Source of the DNA: Bin22 sp034428635
Lineage (GTDB): Bacteria; Chloroflexota; Dehalococcoidia; Lucifugimonadales; UBA3495
NCBI GenBank assembly: GCA_034428635.1
Contig: DAOUHR010000141.1
Span: 1 to 41,293 of the forward strand
DNA: 41,293 nt
Direction: 5' to 3'
Position 1 is the stretch's first letter. Each line of letters opens with the position of its first letter. The translations under genes and the position numbers were made by a program. Below the pieces are notes generated by a model, which was not told where the DNA came from, ran no database searches, and saw nothing but the letters and a program-made list of their open reading frames with translations. Of the stretch, positions 17,146-25,762 are shown piece by piece.

Positions 17146-17393
17146 AATTTCCTCGTCATACTGCGGTCAAAGAATACGCTTACTACACGCCAAGGAGTTG
17201 CGTGGGTGTTTACTGCTACTCGTAACGCTCGGTTGCCAAATTCAGGGACCCGCCCAAAGAACCTTTCTACTTCCGGGTCATCTGCGTCTTCAATCCTTAG
17301 AGCAGGATGTTCCAGCACTCTTTCTACCCACTCTGGAGGGATTTCTCGGTCATCCATCATGCTTATGGCCTGTATAGTATATATCAGTTCCAC
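17142..17393 (-). CDS. DUF4258 family small protein
   Basis: 83-aa protein. From the GTG at 17393 it reads VELIYTIQAISMMDDREIPP, then EWVERVLEHPALR, FGRVPEFGNRALRVAVN and WRVVSVFFDRS, the layout of DUF4258 (a RelE-like fold family of putative toxins). The usual early His is Gln here (TIQAI). The GTG is chosen because it follows the hydrolase stop by 2 bp with GGGGGA just upstream and gives the family's N-terminus; an ATG at 17357 would cut into the domain. It is coupled to the DUF2283 gene downstream. Role as toxin is inferred from context. Confidence 0.7.
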   Translation of the reverse strand: MELIYTIQAISMMDDREIPPEWVERVLEHPALRIEDADDPEVERFFGRVPEFGNRALRVAVNTHATPWRVVSVFFDRSMTRKL

Positions 17394-17395
17394 CT

Positions 17396-18196
17396 TTATC
17401 CCCCGAACCACCCCCGCACCACCTCCACAAACTTTTCCGTCTGCTCCACCTCGGGGCGGTGGCCGCAGTTTTCTATTATTTCTAGACGGGAGTTGGGGAT
17501 GGAGGTGTGGTAGAGGTTGGCGGCGCTGGGGGGGACTATGGGGTCCTGGTCGCCGGAGACGATTAGAGTGGGCAGGCGCTTTAGGCGGGGGAGCAGGTTG
17601 GGCAGGGCGGGGTAGTGCATGTAGGGACGCCAGCAAAGGCGGCAGGCGCCCTCGAGGGAGGTCTCCCAGTTGAAGGCCTGCTCCTCGGAGGGTTCGTCGG
17701 GGCAGATGGCCTGGAACTCGGGGACGGATTCTGGGTTAAGCAGGCTGCGGGTAATGAAGGCCTTGGCCACCACCTGGAAGATGTCGAAGATTTCGCCCTC
17801 GGGGGGTCGGACACCGGCGGCGCCCACCAGGGCCAGGCGCTTGAACTGCTGGGGATTCATCACCGCCATTTCGGCGGCCAGCCAGCCGCCAAGGGAGAAG
17901 CCCATGACGTCCACGCCCTCCAGGCCCAGATCGTCCAGGGCGCCGAGGTACCAGATGGCCAGGTCGTGCAGGTTCATCACCCAGTCGAGGGGTTCGGACT
18001 CGCCGAAGCCAGGGTGCCAGGGGATGTACAGGGTGTGGTTCTGGGCCAGGGCCTCGTGCCAGCGGAGCCAGCCGGGGTGGCCCATCTCGTCGTGAAGCAC
18101 CAGCAGGGGATCGCCGGAGCCGCCCTTGACCAGGTTAATGCGGGTACCGGCGACTTCTACCATTTCTTGAGTCCAGGTAACGGAACTGGTGGTCAT
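17396..18196 (-). CDS. Alpha/beta-fold hydrolase
   Basis: 266-aa hydrolase. The nucleophile elbow GFSLGG places Ser at 101, the acid is Asp216 or Asp218 in VSGDQDPIVPP, and His246 is in ENCGHRPEVEQ. An oxyanion-region block LHDEMGHPGWLRWHEAL precedes them. The substrate is unknown; the family includes esterases, C-C hydrolases and haloperoxidase-like enzymes. The ATG at 18196 has AAGGAG 5 nt upstream. In-frame sequence up to 18292 has no ribosome site. It is the first gene of a three-gene run with the DUF4258/DUF2283 pair, and its 3' end is duplicated at 16845-16931. Confidence 0.88.
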   Translation of the reverse strand: MTTSSVTWTQEMVEVAGTRINLVKGGSGDPLLVLHDEMGHPGWLRWHEALAQNHTLYIPWHPGFGESEPLDWVMNLHDLAIWYLGALDDLGLEGVDVMGFSLGGWLAAEMAVMNPQQFKRLALVGAAGVRPPEGEIFDIFQVVAKAFITRSLLNPESVPEFQAICPDEPSEEQAFNWETSLEGACRLCWRPYMHYPALPNLLPRLKRLPTLIVSGDQDPIVPPSAANLYHTSIPNSRLEIIENCGHRPEVEQTEKFVEVVRGWFGG

Positions 18197-18675
18197 GGGA
18201 ACTCCTTGGGGCCACCGGAGTACCCGGCGGTCGACTTGCAGTGTAGGTGGGATGGTTGAGGTGATTGTCAGAGAGGCGGGACGGGTTGTCAAGAAGAGGC
18301 CGTCAGCGGGGATTTGCGGATGGGGTCGAATGACTGGATACGGGGGCGACGGCGTAGAATTGAGACAAGTGCTGGCCTTGCAATGCCTGGTCTTTCACTA
18401 AATTTTGCTTTGCAATAAGACGGTAGTTAGGTTAGCATTATTAAGGGAAAGTGACACATTTTCGTCAAATGAGGATAAATTCACGGCTTTTTCGTTAAGG
18501 CCCAACCGGACGAAAGCAGCTACGCCTCTGGGTCCATTCATGTTGCAAACAGGGAACAATGCGAGGGTTGCTGGGCCGGCGCCACATACGTTGATGTGAG
18601 ATGTAGTTGGCGAATTGAACCCGGTGGGAAGCCACAGTTGATCGGGAGTGTCCGAATGATGCCTGGAGACCAGAG
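18197..18675. other. Divergent intergenic region between the hydrolase and the P450 fusion
   Basis: About 480 bp, A+T-richer than the flanks, expected to hold promoters for both directions. A plus-strand candidate is TTGCAA (18410-18415), 17 bp, TAGCAT (18433-18438). It would leave a leader of some 230 nt before the P450 fusion. No gene or hairpin is seen. Confidence 0.35.
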
Positions 18676-20706
18676 ATGACTGCCTTATATACCGAAAATC
18701 TGGTGGGCCAACAACTGAGTCTGCCCGAGGAACTAATCCTCGCGCTGCTGAACGAGGAGAGCGGGTACTTTCACCAAGTGCCTGGATGGGACCTGAACTG
18801 CGCGATAATCGGGTCGGCGCTGGCGGAGCTTTCGCTGTTGCACCGAATTGATACGGACACGCGCTCCCTGTACCTGGTGGACTCGATGGAAACGGGGAAT
18901 CCGGCGCTGGACCCGATTCTGGAAGAGATTGTCAAAGATTCGGGTCAGAGAAACGCCCAGTACTGGATTGAGCGGCTGGCGCCCCGGGCGGAGGAGATAA
19001 TTGACCTGACGCTGGACAAGCTGGTGGAGCTGAATATCCTGGAGCACCACGACGGGGACTTCTGGACGCTGACGCACACTGCAATGAGCGCAGGTCTGGG
19101 CGGAGCCTCGTCGGAAGGCAGCGCCGCCGAATTTGTTAAGACGCGCCTGAACCGAGTGATTTTCAATAATGAGATTCCCGATCCGCGGGACGTGATCATC
19201 ATCTGCCTGATCAACACCTGCGACGTTTTCCGGTTTATGTTTCAGCTGGATGACGCGGCTGAAGAGAGGATTAACTTCATCTGCCAGATGGACCTGATTG
19301 CCCGTTCAATTGCGGAGGCGGTGTCGGTCAACATGGCAGGGCCGCTGCTGCGCCACCCGGCATTGACGAAGCAGATACCGCGGGTGTCGCTGCGGGATGT
19401 GGCGTTCAATGCGAATATTCGGAATGGCAATGTACCGGCTCTCTTCGCGGACCTGGCGGAGAAGTACGGGCCAATATTCGAACTCAAGCCACCCTTTGGC
19501 AAGCGGATGGTCTTCCTGGCTGGGCCGGAGACCAACCACTGGGCCAACCGGAACGGCAGGATGTACCTGCGGGCCAGGAATTACTTTGCCGATTTTGAGA
19601 GTGTGTACGGGGCCTCGGGAGTTTTGCCATCGCTGGACGGTGGGGAACATTTCCGGTTGCGAAAGTCGCTGGCGCCGGCGTATTCCCGCACCAGGCTGAT
19701 GGGGCAGATTGGGCAGCTTTACCAGCAGGCCAGGGATTTCATGGCGGACTGGCAGGAGGGGGAGGTTTTTCAGGCAACGGCGTTGAGCCGTTACATGATT
19801 AACGCGCAGCTTTCACCTCTTTTTGTGAGCGTAGATTCGCAGGATCTTATTGGGGACCTGATCAAATACAAGGAGCGGGCGCTGAACACCCACATTATCA
19901 AGGTGCTGCCGAAGTTCATGCTGAGCACACCGGGAATGAAGGCGCGCTCCAAGGCCATTGATGAACTGCTGGAACGCATCCAGAACGTACACACGCCGGC
20001 ACAGCGGGCCGGGGCGCCCAGAGACCTGGCAGACGACCTTCTGAGCCTGCATGCCAGCGATCCTCAGTTGGTGCCGGAGTCGAACCTGCGATTTGCCCTT
20101 TCGGCGGCGCTTATTGCCAGCGTTTACCTGGGCGACGCGTACACTTTCGCCCTTTATGCCATGGCCGCGCAGCCGGAGATTTATGGCAGGATTCAAGAAG
20201 AGGCGGATGCACTGTTCGCCAACGGGTATCCGAGTCCAGAGGACTTTACTCCGACGGCGATAGATGTTACGCACCGGTTCCTGATGGAATGCCTTCGGAT
20301 GTACCCGATAGTGCCAATGTCGATTCGGGACGTGATGAATTCCTGCGTGGTGGAGGACTACCAGTTGACGGTGGGGACGCGGGTGTATATTGCGCAGACG
20401 GCGTCCCATTACATGAGCGACGTTTTCCCTGAGCCGTTCAAGTTTGATATTGACCGTTACCTGCCGCCACGGAATGAGCATTTCAGTCCCGGATACGCGC
20501 CCTACGGACTGGGGCCGCACCGGTGCCTGGGGTCACGGTGGATGGAACTGCAACTGGCGGTGAATGTGCTGATGGTGGCGCATCACTTTAATATTGAGGT
20601 GTTTCCGCAGGACTACAAGCTGGGGTTTGCGCCGCTGCCTTCGATGAAGCCGAACAAGAAGCTGAAGTTCCGGGTGGTGGAGCGGCGGCGACCATTGCCA
20701 GCTTAA
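18676..20706 (+). CDS. GPP34 (GOLPH3-like) domain fused to cytochrome P450
   Basis: 676-aa two-domain protein. Residues ~8-215 match GPP34, the GOLPH3/Vps74 lipid (PI4P)-binding fold: LSLPEELILALLNEESGYF at the start, then LNCAIIGSALAELSLLHRID, LVDSMETGNPALDPILEEI and a helical C-terminal half. Residues ~240-676 are a cytochrome P450 with ExxR at Glu538-Arg541 (ECLR) and the heme loop YGLGPHRCLG with ligand Cys617. The I-helix reads LGDAYT (485-490) instead of the usual AGxDT. Inference: a membrane-recruited monooxygenase acting on a lipid or hydrophobic substrate. GGAG lies 7 nt before the ATG. No ferredoxin or reductase is adjacent. It converges on an RND/MMPL exporter. The frame is uninterrupted across both domains, so the fusion does not depend on a frameshift. 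Confidence 0.88.
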   Translation: MTALYTENLVGQQLSLPEELILALLNEESGYFHQVPGWDLNCAIIGSALAELSLLHRIDTDTRSLYLVDSMETGNPALDPILEEIVKDSGQRNAQYWIERLAPRAEEIIDLTLDKLVELNILEHHDGDFWTLTHTAMSAGLGGASSEGSAAEFVKTRLNRVIFNNEIPDPRDVIIICLINTCDVFRFMFQLDDAAEERINFICQMDLIARSIAEAVSVNMAGPLLRHPALTKQIPRVSLRDVAFNANIRNGNVPALFADLAEKYGPIFELKPPFGKRMVFLAGPETNHWANRNGRMYLRARNYFADFESVYGASGVLPSLDGGEHFRLRKSLAPAYSRTRLMGQIGQLYQQARDFMADWQEGEVFQATALSRYMINAQLSPLFVSVDSQDLIGDLIKYKERALNTHIIKVLPKFMLSTPGMKARSKAIDELLERIQNVHTPAQRAGAPRDLADDLLSLHASDPQLVPESNLRFALSAALIASVYLGDAYTFALYAMAAQPEIYGRIQEEADALFANGYPSPEDFTPTAIDVTHRFLMECLRMYPIVPMSIRDVMNSCVVEDYQLTVGTRVYIAQTASHYMSDVFPEPFKFDIDRYLPPRNEHFSPGYAPYGLGPHRCLGSRWMELQLAVNVLMVAHHFNIEVFPQDYKLGFAPLPSMKPNKKLKFRVVERRRPLPA

Positions 20707-20773
20707 GTCGTAGGGGTACCCACCTTTCAACTCGGGGGCAGGTAGTATCGTCCGGCTGAAAGTGTAGAGAATT

Positions 20774-20811
20774 GGGGCGGGGCGGGTTTGAAACCCGCCC
20801 CTTCGTTTTGG
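20774..20811. terminator. Strong hairpin terminator between P450 fusion and exporter
   Basis: GGGGCGGGTTT (20779-20789) and AAACCCGCCCC (20791-20801) form a near-perfect palindrome, followed by TTCGTTTT on the plus strand. It lies between two converging genes and can serve both. Similar palindromes also occur as dispersed repeats in many genomes, so it may have arrived as a repeat. Confidence 0.7.
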
Positions 20812-20879
20812 GTTGAATTGCAGTCCTGCCCTGGCAATACTCTGGCTGGGGTCCAGGACCAAGCTCAGGGATGAGCGGC

Positions 20880-23357
20880 TTAGCGGCCTTGCTCTCCCTG
20901 TTCGTGGCGGCGGTGGACTGCTTCTATTTCGAGGTCCAGTTCCTCGGCCCAGCGGCGAACGGAGGAGCGCAGTTTCATGTTCTGGTAGGCACCCCAGAAG
21001 GTCATGGCGGCGGGGACGACGATGATGGAGACGATCAGGGAGTAGGCAATAGTGATGGCCGCAGTGAAGCCGAACTGCTGGGAGGCGGCCAGGGGCGACG
21101 CCACAAGCACTCCCAGCCCCAGGGCCGTGGTCAGGGCAGACCCCAACAGGGCGGACCCAGTGGTGGCCAAGGTGCGGACGGCTGCCTGTTCCGGGTCGCG
21201 CAGGACGGCATACTCCTCCCGGTAGCGGTGGATCATGTGGATGGTGTAGTCAACGCCGATGCCGATGGAGAGAGCGGTGATTATGGACGTGATGATGGTG
21301 TAGGGAATGCCCAACAGAGCCATGGTGCCAAGGACCGAGATCAGGACCAGCACGATGGGACCGACGGCGATTACGGCGAGGCCAGGCTGGCGAACCGTTA
21401 CCCAGAAAAAGACGGCCAGCACGGTGAGGGCGGCAAGGATGGTAGTGGTAATGGCCTCGGTCTGACGCTCGGTAATGGAGTCGGTGACGGTCACGGAAAT
21501 TATGCTTTCGGAGGTGGCGGTGATGGCAGCGTCGTCGCCGAACCAGAGACCTTCAATGTCGGACTGGATGATCTTGGTAAGGGAAGGATCTCCGGAAAAG
21601 GTGGGGAACTGGACGAGCATGGCATCGATGCCCTGGGGATCATTAACCAAAAGATGGCTGACTGCCGGATCCGTGGCCTCCAGTTGGTCAATGAACTCCT
21701 GCATCAGCACCGGGTCGATCTGAACCCCGGCGGTAGCTTCACGGAAGAGGTCCGCCAGGTCAGAGCTAAAATTGTCGCCCGGGACACCGCTGTTGTCGAT
21801 CCAGTCCCGCAGCACCAAGTCAAAGGATGCGTGAATGGGACCAGCAGCGGCGGCGGGACGGCGGCGTTCGTCCAGGAAGGCCTCGGTAAGGTCCTGAAGG
21901 TTCAACAGGGTCCGGGTCTCGGTTACCTCCGTCTTCAACAGCACGGTGGCCATCTCGGTGGAACCGCCTACGGCTGCGTCGAGAGTATTCATATCGGTCA
22001 GCAGGTCGCCGCCCCTGGGCAGGATGTCGCGGATGCTGAATTCCGACTCAAGGTCGGTGGCGGCATACCCCAGGGCCGCGGTAATTACCAGCACACCAAC
22101 AAGGTAAGGGCCCGGAGCGCGGGTGATGCTGCGGCCCAGCAGTCCAGCCAACCTGCTGACACCGGGCAGTGCGCTGGCAATGGGCCGGGGCGGGTTCAGC
22201 CGGCCCCGGGCCTCGCGACGGCGGTCGATGATAGTACGGCCGGCTGGTACCAGTGTCAGCATCACGATAAGGCTCATGCCCACGCCCAAACCGGCGATGA
22301 TGCCAAAGTCGCCAACGATTTCGATGGGCGAGAAGAGGCTGGCCAACAGGCTGACGATGGTGGTAACTGCGGCCAGCATCAAGGGAACAGTAACGTTGCG
22401 GAAACCGACGCGGACAGCGGACAGAACGTCCTCACCGGCGTTGCGCTGCTCGCGGTAGTGGGAAACGATCTGGATGGCATAGTCCACGGTCAGGCCGATG
22501 ATGATGATGGGCACCATGGTGGTGAGGGAGTTGGGCGGGCCGGTAAGACCGAGGGCGTTGGGTCCAAGCCAGCCCTCGGCGCCAACGATCCAGATGATGG
22601 ACGTGAGCAGCCCGATAATGGTAAGCAACAGGTCGGAAATGGTGCGCATGAAGAGGAGGATGAGGGCGGCGATAAGCAGGAAGGCCAGCCCCACCAGGGG
22701 AGCCATTCCCTCCTCGGTGGCCTTTACATACTCGTCCTCAACTATCACAGGGGAAACGCTGCTGACGGTAAGTGGCCCCTGGTCGGCGCGGGCAAGTTCC
22801 TGGATGCGGCGTTCGGCTTCCCTGACGCGCTCGTCTCCAGTATTCAGGACCCGGATGGTGGCGATGGCTACGGGCGTGCCGTCGGTGTCTTCGCCGGTCA
22901 TGGCATCTATGGCGCCCAGGATTTCCGGGGGACCCTGGAGGTTATCTATGTCCGCCTGGGAGACGGTATCAAAGTCAGGCACCTGGAGCAGGGCCATGAC
23001 CAGCAGGGAAGGCGCGATAACGGAGTTGCCCGGAGCCAAGAGGGCGGCGACGCTGGGGTCGGCGATTATCTCGTTGACCAGGGAGTCCATCTGGGCAAGG
23101 CCAGAGGGGGTCAGGGCGTCACCACGAAAGAGGAGGGTAACGACATTGGCCTCGCCGGTTTCCAGAAAGAGATCCTCTATCTCCTGCAAGGCCTCGGCGA
23201 CAGCGCTGCCCTGGGGCAGGGTGGCCCGGGTTTCAGGCGGGGGTGCGCGGTGAACGGCGCCGTAGCCCAGGGCAATAGTAACGACAAGCAGTACCAGGAG
23301 TGTAATCCAGGGACGGGCCGTGACCAGTCGGGCCAGCCAAGTTAGTATACTGTCCAA
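20880..23357 (-). CDS. RND/MMPL-superfamily exporter
   Basis: 825-aa inner-membrane transporter with the RND layout: TM1 at ~15-35, a large external loop to ~215, a block of five TM helices to ~375, a second TM at ~420, a second external loop to ~635 and five more TM helices to ~790. Conserved TM4-type motifs appear twice: GLTVDYAIQIVSHYRE and SIGIGVDYTIHMIHRYREE, whose Asp residues serve proton coupling. The MMPL/HAE-type family exports lipids, hopanoids or drugs; the substrate here is unknown. The start is a TTG at 23357 with GGGGGAAGG upstream. Its location opposite the GPP34-P450 gene and before a Rieske oxygenase could mean a role with hydrophobic oxidised products, but they are not co-transcribed. 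Confidence 0.9.
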   Translation of the reverse strand: MDSILTWLARLVTARPWITLLVLLVVTIALGYGAVHRAPPPETRATLPQGSAVAEALQEIEDLFLETGEANVVTLLFRGDALTPSGLAQMDSLVNEIIADPSVAALLAPGNSVIAPSLLVMALLQVPDFDTVSQADIDNLQGPPEILGAIDAMTGEDTDGTPVAIATIRVLNTGDERVREAERRIQELARADQGPLTVSSVSPVIVEDEYVKATEEGMAPLVGLAFLLIAALILLFMRTISDLLLTIIGLLTSIIWIVGAEGWLGPNALGLTGPPNSLTTMVPIIIIGLTVDYAIQIVSHYREQRNAGEDVLSAVRVGFRNVTVPLMLAAVTTIVSLLASLFSPIEIVGDFGIIAGLGVGMSLIVMLTLVPAGRTIIDRRREARGRLNPPRPIASALPGVSRLAGLLGRSITRAPGPYLVGVLVITAALGYAATDLESEFSIRDILPRGGDLLTDMNTLDAAVGGSTEMATVLLKTEVTETRTLLNLQDLTEAFLDERRRPAAAAGPIHASFDLVLRDWIDNSGVPGDNFSSDLADLFREATAGVQIDPVLMQEFIDQLEATDPAVSHLLVNDPQGIDAMLVQFPTFSGDPSLTKIIQSDIEGLWFGDDAAITATSESIISVTVTDSITERQTEAITTTILAALTVLAVFFWVTVRQPGLAVIAVGPIVLVLISVLGTMALLGIPYTIITSIITALSIGIGVDYTIHMIHRYREEYAVLRDPEQAAVRTLATTGSALLGSALTTALGLGVLVASPLAASQQFGFTAAITIAYSLIVSIIVVPAAMTFWGAYQNMKLRSSVRRWAEELDLEIEAVHRRHEQGEQGR

Positions 23358-23831
23358 GGTTAACCTTCCCCCTTTCCAGTCACCTGAGAATTGCTAAAGC
23401 GTAAGTTACGGATTGGTATTTTTCCGTTTGAAGAACAATCCGTTTTGCCGAAAACAACAATGGGCCGGCCGCTGGCTAACAACGGAACCTGGGAGCGATA
23501 TCTTATTAGCGATGGTGCAGAGTGAACCAGCTTACCCCAAGGCTGTCCTCTCCCTGTCGAGACAGAAGGGAGTCTCGCCAGTACCGGTAAATAGCGTTTA
23601 GAGATTCCGTGCTGTATCGGTGTTCCCTCTTTGGAGATTCCTGTTTACACGTAACTGCGCAAGTGAGGTGCTGTACGGTAATTTTGGGCATGTTGCGATA
23701 TTTGTCCCGAAACTTACTGGATTACGGATTGCGCCGGAATGACGGTCGCGAGGGAGGGAATTTCGTCGTATCCACCCTAGCCAATTCTCTTGCGCCGGGA
23801 AATGACCTGTTGGTGAAATTCCAAGGTCCCT
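23358..23831. other. Gap between exporter and Rieske oxygenase
   Basis: About 470 bp without a credible gene. Part of a common palindromic repeat core (GCCGGAATGACGG near 23731) is present. The promoter of the minus-strand exporter should be in its left half, but no clear hexamers stand out. Confidence 0.35.
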
Positions 23832-24908
23832 TCATGGCAGCGCAACGCGGGAAATGGTGGACGGTTCGCCGGACTGTTCCTGGGTATCAGGATAGAACTG
23901 GGCGCAGTAAGCCCGGAAGGGCATGATTTCACCGTCAGAGCGGCAGAGGCGAGGGCGGGAGCGGTAACGCTTGCGGCTCCAGATGGTGACGTCCTGCAGA
24001 ACGTCACCCCTCTGCTGGGCCGCCATAAACTTGTTGAATATGGGGGCGCGCCAGCTGACGGGCAGGAAGCCCAGGCCAATGATGCGCCGCTGCGGCTTGC
24101 GAATTTCCCGTACCTGGGAGACCAGGGTGAAGTCGAGCAGGGTACCGTCCACCGGTGTGGCAAGCACCCAAAGCCGCAGATCTACGCCGATAGAGTGTTC
24201 GTGAATATCCACCAAAGAGTAGCCCAAGCCATAAATGTGGGTAGTGGCAGACAGCTCCATGGTGAAAGCGGCGATTCCGGCCACCTTGCGGACGGTCCGG
24301 AAGTCAAAGCGGCTCTCCAGGCAGGCGCCGTCTATGGAGATGCGCCCGACGCGATCGAAGTTATCGTAACCGTGGACGTAGCGAAAGTGGGCCAGGTCCA
24401 CCGAGTTCTCGGTGGTTTCCTGAGGATGGCCTGGGAAGCGAAGGGAGCTGATGGCCGGGCTGGACCAGCCTTCCTGTTCGGGACGATCCGGGTGGAGTTC
24501 CCACTGGGGTGGGCGGCCGTCAATTCCATACCACGCAAATACAAGGCCGTTGATTTCGTCGGTTTCGAAGACCTGCAACCGGGCAGATCGGGGCGGGTCG
24601 GCATAGGGAGTGGCGACGCACTGGCCGGCGGCGTCGAATTCATAGCCGTGGAAGGGGCAAACGAGCCGACCCCCGCATATCCGGCCATCGGCCTCGGGTC
24701 CCAGATCGGAACCCAGGTGGGGGCAGTGGGCCTCGGCCACGCAAACTTCGCCCTGGTCGTCGCACCAGACGATGATATCCTCACCCATCCAGAGCTTCCG
24801 GAAAAGCCTCTCCTGCTCGATAGCGGCGCGCGTGGCGACGAAGTACCAGCCCTCGGGGAAGGGGGAGGGCAGCTGGTCAGCGGCGGGTTGTAAGTGCGGG
24901 GCGGACAT
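23832..24908 (-). CDS. Rieske [2Fe-2S] oxygenase, KshA/cholesterol-desaturase-like
   Basis: 358-aa Rieske non-heme iron oxygenase alpha subunit. The [2Fe-2S] ligands are Cys62-x-His64 in CPHLGS and Cys84-x2-His87 in CPFHGYEFD. The mononuclear iron site is Asp171, His174 and His179 in ENSVDLAHFRYVHG. That ENxVDxAHFxxVH form resembles the KshA/DAF-36 (Neverland) branch acting on steroids and other alicyclic substrates; the assignment to a branch is inferred. ATG 24908 is chosen for AGGGAG 9 nt upstream. Starts at 25001/25004 have no ribosome site. No ferredoxin reductase component is adjacent. SAR202-type genomes are known for many such oxygenases. Confidence 0.88.
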   Translation of the reverse strand: MSAPHLQPAADQLPSPFPEGWYFVATRAAIEQERLFRKLWMGEDIIVWCDDQGEVCVAEAHCPHLGSDLGPEADGRICGGRLVCPFHGYEFDAAGQCVATPYADPPRSARLQVFETDEINGLVFAWYGIDGRPPQWELHPDRPEQEGWSSPAISSLRFPGHPQETTENSVDLAHFRYVHGYDNFDRVGRISIDGACLESRFDFRTVRKVAGIAAFTMELSATTHIYGLGYSLVDIHEHSIGVDLRLWVLATPVDGTLLDFTLVSQVREIRKPQRRIIGLGFLPVSWRAPIFNKFMAAQQRGDVLQDVTIWSRKRYRSRPRLCRSDGEIMPFRAYCAQFYPDTQEQSGEPSTISRVALP

Positions 24909-25336
24909 TAGCCGTATCTCCCTGATTCCGGTTCCAGCCGGTGAGGCGTCAAAGATGGAGGGAAACTGCGCCTGGAACCTTGCTGGCCCGTAGCGTTCCA
25001 TCAAATGAGGAACGATTATATCCAGGGGCCAGATTGGAAGGCGTCATAACGATATGTAAATGTAAGGGCGGATAAATGATGTCTGGAACTAATTATAATG
25101 GGGCATACATCGGAAGGAAAGGCAGTTGGGGGCCTTCACACTATTATTATTGTCAGGACACGGAGGGGCAACTGGGGGAATGCGGGGCTGCTCGTGGAAG
25201 TTAAGGGGAGGCGGTACATGGTTGCCCCGAGCCTTCCTGGATTCTGGCTTTCATGGTATGAGGGATTGGGGACAGAGAGTTTTCTGCCAGGGTCGGGGGC
25301 GTCAAAACCCCGCCAGCCTGGCAGGTAGAGCAGCCT
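24909..25336. other. Gene-free stretch upstream of the Rieske gene
   Basis: About 430 bp with no convincing open frame. The right part (from about 25195) has a GC-rich patch leading into a miniature element at 25337. No promoter assigned. Confidence 0.35.
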
Positions 25337-25471
25337 GGGGCGTGTCGTCATATTCAATGTCATTGCTACCAAGGCAGGAACCTCGACCTCAGCCCATCGA
25401 GGTTCCCGCCTTCGCGGGAACGACGAAAAGGGACGCTCGGAGAGTTCTACCTTCAATTTGACGACAGCCCC
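25337..25471. mobile_element. Miniature inverted-repeat element, family B copy 1
   Basis: Ends are GGGGCGTGTCGTCA (left) and TTGACGACAGCCCC (right), inverted to each other. The interior contains a hairpin GTTCCCGC-CTTC-GCGGGAAC. About 120 bp are closely similar to 32286-32420. The right end abuts TA (25472-25473), and that TA plus the element's first base forms the TAG stop of the small minus-strand gene. No transposase is encoded. The left flank is CT rather than TA, so the left boundary is less certain. Confidence 0.65.
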
Positions 25472-25683
25472 TAGACTACGACGGCCTGGTCGTAGGCCAC
25501 CTTGCCAACCTGGGATGTGGGGAAGATTTGCCAGTCCAGCATCCAGCGGTGGGTGCGTTCGAACATTTCGCGGGTGCAGGGTTCAAATACGAGGCGTTCG
25601 CCGGTACCGGCTTTGAAGTAGGCCTTTTCCTCGGCAACCCATTCCTGGAGACGGCGGTGTGGGATGATTCGGAACCTGGACAT
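25471..25683 (-). pseudogene. Internally deleted ABC substrate-binding protein remnant (70 aa)
   Basis: A complete small frame with an excellent ribosome site (GGAGGG, 7 nt before ATG). The first part, FRIIPHRRLQEWVAEEKAYFK, looks like the start of a NitT/TauT-type substrate-binding protein, where a ligand-lobe motif of this kind is common. The second part, CTREMFERTHRWMLDWQIFP then QVGKVAYDQAVVV, looks like the C-terminus of the same sort of protein. The ~250 residues normally between are absent. This suggests an in-frame internal deletion. It could still be translated; a functional small protein is not excluded. The family call is from memory of sequence style and is moderate at best. Confidence 0.45.
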
Positions 25684-25762
25684 GAGTGTGCCCTCCGTGT
25701 TTCGTCAGTATTCCAACCTTATTGCGGCGGAGAGTATGCTTGTGTCAAGCTGTAGTTGCCGG

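Noticed and set aside
20871..23345. 824-codon open frame on the plus strand, opposite the exporter
   Set aside because: It is the exact antisense of the RND/MMPL gene, Gly/Asp/Gln-rich with no domain pattern, and arises from high GC third positions in the true gene.
24909..25004. N-terminal extension of the Rieske oxygenase to 25001/25004
   Set aside because: No ribosome site at those starts, while ATG 24908 has AGGGAG at 9 nt and the extension matches nothing in the family.
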